Assembly: GCF_004027225.2 (NCBI RefSeq)
Contig: NC_044278.2
Location: 101,548,743 to 101,612,742 of the forward strand
DNA: 64,000 bases
Direction of reading: 5' to 3'
From: Strigops habroptila
Lineage: Eukaryota > Chordata > Aves > Psittaciformes > Psittacidae
The position numbers were made by a program, and so were the translations under genes. The notes under the pieces are model-generated. The model had not been told where the DNA came from, did no database searches, and was given only the letters and a program-made list of their open reading frames with translations. How positions within the stretch are numbered: the first letter of the stretch is position 1; the number at the start of each line of letters is the position of its first letter. Positions 59,807 through 64,000 of this stretch are shown here, piece after piece.

Positions 59807-62585
59807 TGCCTGTGTGGAAAACCTCAGCCTTACAGGTAGAAATCTCAGAATACTAAGTGGGATCAGTGGCAGAAGGCTTCAATAGAAAACCTTGATTAGT
59901 ATTAACCTTTCTTTCCTTCTAACGCTGTATGTATTACTAAAGCAGTGAATGTGAGTCTGTCTCTCTCTAAAAATGTTTTTCTGGACAAGTTTGAGGTGGA
60001 TGCACAACATGCAGTTTTACAGATCAAAAATGTAATCTTACTGTTTCAAGAGCAATTAAAATCATTGTGACTGTTTAAAACCCAAAATAACTCTACTAAC
60101 CCTTTATTATACATAAAAAGATCTAATCTGTTAAAAGTTATTATTTATTCATAGTTCATGAACACTTAATGCTTGCTTTTATGTAAAGGGAAGTAATCAG
60201 TGTTATTTGAAGAAATTAAATATTTGTTCTGTGTTTTATACTGCTTTCAGGCTTGAACGTGTGCAAAGGGAAAAACATTTTCGTTAGTAATACAATTTCT
60301 ACGTTACAGCACACTTCAAGTGTTAACAAAAATAAAAGAAGCTAAAATAAAAATACATTAAAATTATTGAAGTACCACTGGGAATAACTGAAGTTTGTTC
60401 TCCTTACTAAGCAGTCTTGATCAGAAGTTATAAGGCCTTTGGCTGTGCCTGAACACAGAGTGCTTATTATGATTCTGGTTTGTTTAGTGCTCAACATCTG
60501 TTAAAGGAAAATCTGTTCATTTTAGAAGCTGATGGTTCAGTACTGTTACTCTCTACACAGTGAACCACTGCCTGTGGAACACACTGGTGAAAAGTATTTA
60601 TTTTTTTTTATACCTTTTTCCCCCTTAAGCTGAGACTAAAAGCATGTACTTAGAGCTGTTTTCCAGAGGTACAGCACAGCTTTCGAAATGGAAATGGGAG
60701 GCTTTCTGAAGTTGAGGCTTATGCCTTTAGCCAGTTGTCATGAACAGCTTCCAACTGTTAATCTTGCTGCTTTGTAATCTTGCTGTATGTATTTCTTAGT
60801 GTTTTGATCTGCACTGGCTTGTGTGCAGGAGCAAAATCATATGACAGCATGCGTGTGTTTTTGGAGAGACGAGGGGGTAGAAGGGGGTCCATTTAGTGGC
60901 TTGTCATCATGAACATTTCTCTCTGGTTTTCTTTTTAATGCCTTTCTACAAAGCAGTAACAACTCTTTAGGAGACTGTGCTTGGCTTCAGCCTGTTGTTA
61001 CAAGGCAGCAGAAGCAGCAGCCTGGGGATCTGCAAGTCAAACTTCCCAATCCCTCCCCAAGCACATAGAAATGATGCAGAGGCCTCTCTTGTAATCTTCT
61101 GCTATTGAATTGGTGTTAGTTGGACACTCAGCATCCATTCAGAGGACTGCTTAGTTGATTGAGAGAGGAGGGAAAAAAGTTTAATTGCTATGACTTGGTC
61201 TCTTCTGGCTTGCAATGTTGGTTATACTTCCTTCCTAGATGAAACAAACAGTATAATAACAAGGGAGTATTAATTACCCTTGTATTTTCCTTTGGAAAGT
61301 TTGGAAGTCTATAACTGAGAAGCGTCTGTGAATGTAGCTTGTGAAGCAGAGAAGTAGGGTGAAGTACTCTTGATTCATGTCCCTCTACTCATTTAGCTTA
61401 CCACAAGTACTGTCCCTCCATGTGAGTGCTGTTACTAAACCACAAAAGAAATAATTAGTAGTCAAGAGACATTTGGGTTTGTGTTGCAATTTGCAGAGTT
61501 CTGAAGAAATGTGTTTTCTGTATGTGTATGTGCTGTGTTTTGTGGTAATGATTGTCAATATTTAAAGAAAGGTCAAAGTTATGTTTTTTCAAACCTCCCC
61601 ATGCAACTTAGTGCAGTTGTATTTGACATCAGCTTTATCAATACATGAAAATATCACATTGTGAATTACGTTTACTATTAAACATTAACTTAGAAAATAA
61701 TTTGTTCTGAGTAGTTATGAATTGTTATTAGCCCTTAAATACAAGGAGAAACATGAAAGTCATGTACATGCAAGGGTAAAAATGCTGTTTTGGGGGTAAA
61801 AGGGCACTTTTCTTGATTAAATACAGTCTTTCAGAATAGACCAAACTTGAGTGGGCCACATGACCAATTACTTTTTTGGACATGAAAAATACATTTAATC
61901 ATTTGAGGTAAGAAAAAGAATGGGAAAGCACTGTAGGAGTTTATCTATATGAACTGCCTTTGGACAGTGAGGTAGATGAATTGTAGTATTTCAAGAGCAT
62001 AAAGGTTGTGTGAGGTGAGTGTTCAGTAGAATTTACTAGTTTGTTTTAATGAGGCAAAAGATGTAATTTAATAAGAATCACTGTGAAAATTATTGTTGTG
62101 ACTTACATCAGACAGAGCTGTTAATTTTCAAGAGCCAAAAGCAGTCACTGAGCGTAGGAAAACGTGTTTCAATTATCAGGAACTGAGACTCCCTGTAAAG
62201 ATTTTACTCCCTTTTCTGAGATATCCAGAATAGGTGTGTGTCAGAGTAAGACTCCAGCTATGTCAGATGCTTGGATTGATCTTTGGTGGTGGTTTGTTTA
62301 TTCCTTTGCCTTAATCACAAGAGGCAAGAAAAGTTCTAAAAAACTTTTTAACCCCACACCCAGTTTTGTTGCTTTATAACTTCACCCTATATTGCAGAGT
62401 GGCAGAAAACTCTGTATATCTCGTTTTACTTTAATTTTAACTTCTGCATTAATTGAAAGGTTTGGAAACTTCTCAAATTGGGGTAGGTTTAGTTGGGTTC
62501 ACTTTGAGATTCTTACACAGTAATGTAATAACTGATTAGCTAGGGCAATTTTGCTGTGCATGGAAGTACACTGTGTGGAGATTCA
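59807..62585. other. Intron 1, nothing recognised
   Basis: AT-rich single-copy DNA with no gene, RNA or element that I can support. Confidence 0.55.
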
Positions 62586-62647
62586 TGGACTAGATGATCT
62601 CCAGAGGTCTTTTCCAACCCTAACAGTCTTGTGTGTGTGTGATTCTC
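62586..62647 (+). mobile_element. Very short CR1 3' end
   Basis: 'ggactagatgatctccagag' followed by 'gtcttttccaaccctaac' is the CR1 3' UTR end in sense orientation. The tail is replaced by (GT)n and a final 'gattct'. Only about 60 bp remain, an extreme 5' truncation. Confidence 0.8.
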
Positions 62648-64000
62648 CATAGTCAGTTCTTATACTGAGAAGTAATACTGTAATTAATAATTATGGAAGT
62701 GTTTGCTGCTATATGGACTCAACTCTTTTGTTTGTTGAGCAGAGGCTTTAACAGGGAAAGGTGGAGATGTTAGTGCAATAGGAAGTATCTGAGAAGTTTA
62801 AGAGCAATTTAAACTTGTGAGCTGACATGCATCCTAGAATGTATGATTGAAACACTGTCTAGGTGTTCTTTTTATCCTTCTGAATGCACAAATTATTGCA
62901 TGTAGACTCACACTTATACGGGTGATGTATCTTAATTTTTCACAGCAGCATTGAATGTGAGTTCAGTGCAACCAGATTGACTCAATATATATATATTCCA
63001 GATAATACTTAAACCACCAGTGTTCTTTAACAGCCCTAGTCACTTTTTCACTACTTAATCTATTTTCTTCCATGCACTTGTGTTTGATCTCTGGTTTGAA
63101 GTTTCAGATAATTTGCTCTTCTCTTGCACTATTTCTTATAAAGCTTCTTTATGGAGGCTTATTCTTGTTTTGATATTTAGTGTCTTGAAAATTGTTCTAT
63201 TGTGTTAATCTGTGATATTACAGTATAAGTGTTATGTACAAGACAGTGTGCATAAGTGTTCATAAGTAATACAACGTTTCTTAATGTAAAGATTCTAGTT
63301 TATTATGGATGAGGTCCACTCTTTTCACATTTAAGGAAAGGAAAATGGATTATGGAGAATGGATGTGTTGTCAGTTCCGAAGTTTGCATGGGTATAAGAC
63401 TGTGAGGTCCATGCTGCCTGACATATGAGTATAGATGGAATCTTTCCTATGTTGTTTTAAGAACCTGACATGGAGGCTTTTGAGATTTGACTGTTAGCAG
63501 GTAATCACAATAATGATATCTTCTTCAGAGAGCAGACAGTACCCTGATGATTTTACTGACGTACTTGGGGCAGAAGGTGGATGTGATCAGCTGGTTCAGT
63601 ACTTGCATGACAAGCTAATTAAACTTCTTAATCCTACCTGTGAGGCATGTATCGGAAAGGCCCAAAATGCCATGGGTTTTGAAGAGCGTTTTCCTTACTG
63701 TCTGTTACAGTTCTGTGCTGCAGTTTTTAAAATGGAAAACTAGTTTTTGCCAGGATAGAGGATAATCTTTGCTATTTGATTAAAAGTACCAAACCCTTTG
63801 GCTCAGAGCTGCTTGGGTAAGCTTTATTTGGCGCATAGCGTATTAGGTATATCGAACTGGTATTTCTGTGAGCGGTTAGCACTTGAGAGGTTCAGACCAT
63901 TAGTACCTTGGGTTTACTTATTTTTAACTGCTTGGCCACGAATATTTGTGACCAGTTACTTTTCATGACTTAGAGCCTCATAGACTTCACATAGCTTTGC
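62648..64000. other. Right end of window, intron 1: nothing recognised
   Basis: AT-rich DNA with (AT)6 at 62985-62996. An ATG-initiated 76-codon frame at 63513-63743 has no recognisable domain or splice support. It is recorded as rejected. Confidence 0.5.

Larger units (their letters stand above)
31848..64000 (+). other. UBL3: UBL3 intron 1 (5' part; acceptor not in window)
   Basis: From the donor to the right edge I find no sequence encoding the next conserved UBL3 segment, and no other gene on either strand. A first intron longer than 32 kb fits UBL3, which I recall as having a very long first intron in mammals. The intron is AT-richer than the left half. It carries one LTR, one long CR1 fragment and several smaller CR1 pieces, annotated separately. 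Small simple repeats include (AT)6 at 62985-62996 and (GT)n at about 62631-62641. Confidence 0.75.

Noticed and set aside
63513..63743. ATG-initiated 76-codon frame near the right end
   Set aside because: No recognisable domain, no splice signals, and it does not encode the UBL3 ubiquitin fold. A frame this length is expected by chance in 32 kb of intron.
63820..63900. Possible tRNA-like B-box words ('gaggttcagacc')
   Set aside because: No matching A box at the right spacing and no cloverleaf could be drawn.
31848..64000. Search for UBL3 exon 2
   Set aside because: No stretch encoding the conserved ubiquitin-fold segment with an upstream acceptor was found. The exon is taken to lie beyond the window.

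Overview
The window is nuclear DNA from a bird. The evidence is the mobile-element content: at least ten CR1 LINE copies, several with the characteristic (ATTCTATG)n-type 3' end, and two LTRs of kinds common in bird genomes. There is also one vertebrate-style CpG-island promoter followed by a short first coding exon and a very long intron. I see no bacterial-style operons, CRISPR arrays or tRNA/rRNA genes. The species cannot be fixed from sequence alone.

Layout. Positions 1 to about 30,500 are intergenic: moderate-GC single-copy DNA with a 1.03-kb LTR (4815-5846), a 200-bp duplicated segment (6539-6738 and 8350-8549), a small isolated CpG-rich patch (about 8930-9270), and minus-strand CR1 fragments near 11.3, 12.0, 21.2 and 29.1 kb. 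Positions about 30,530-31,740 form a dense CpG island with G-quadruplex potential, a YY1-like site and short upstream ORFs. It leads into a nine-codon first coding exon (31821-31847, MSSSVPADM) with a perfect GTAAGT donor. I identify this as exon 1 of UBL3, the membrane-anchored ubiquitin-fold protein, on the plus strand. Everything to the right, 31848-64000, is read as UBL3 intron 1. It is AT-richer and carries an LTR with a 4-bp target duplication (41788-42349), a long CR1 ORF2 fragment (45655-47559) and further CR1 pieces. No second UBL3 exon was found, so the rest of the gene should lie beyond the right edge.

Only one protein-coding gene is supported. The other sizeable open frames are CR1 reverse-transcriptase remnants, frames through the GC-rich island, or chance frames. 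I found no clearly undescribed system. The observations most worth checking are: the near-identical 200-bp duplication; the isolated CpG patch with a CTCF-like site and a minus-strand splice donor; an inverted pair of about 90% similar CR1 copies inside UBL3 intron 1 that could fold into double-stranded RNA; the upstream ORFs and G-quadruplex motif in the presumed UBL3 leader; and several perfect short hairpins.
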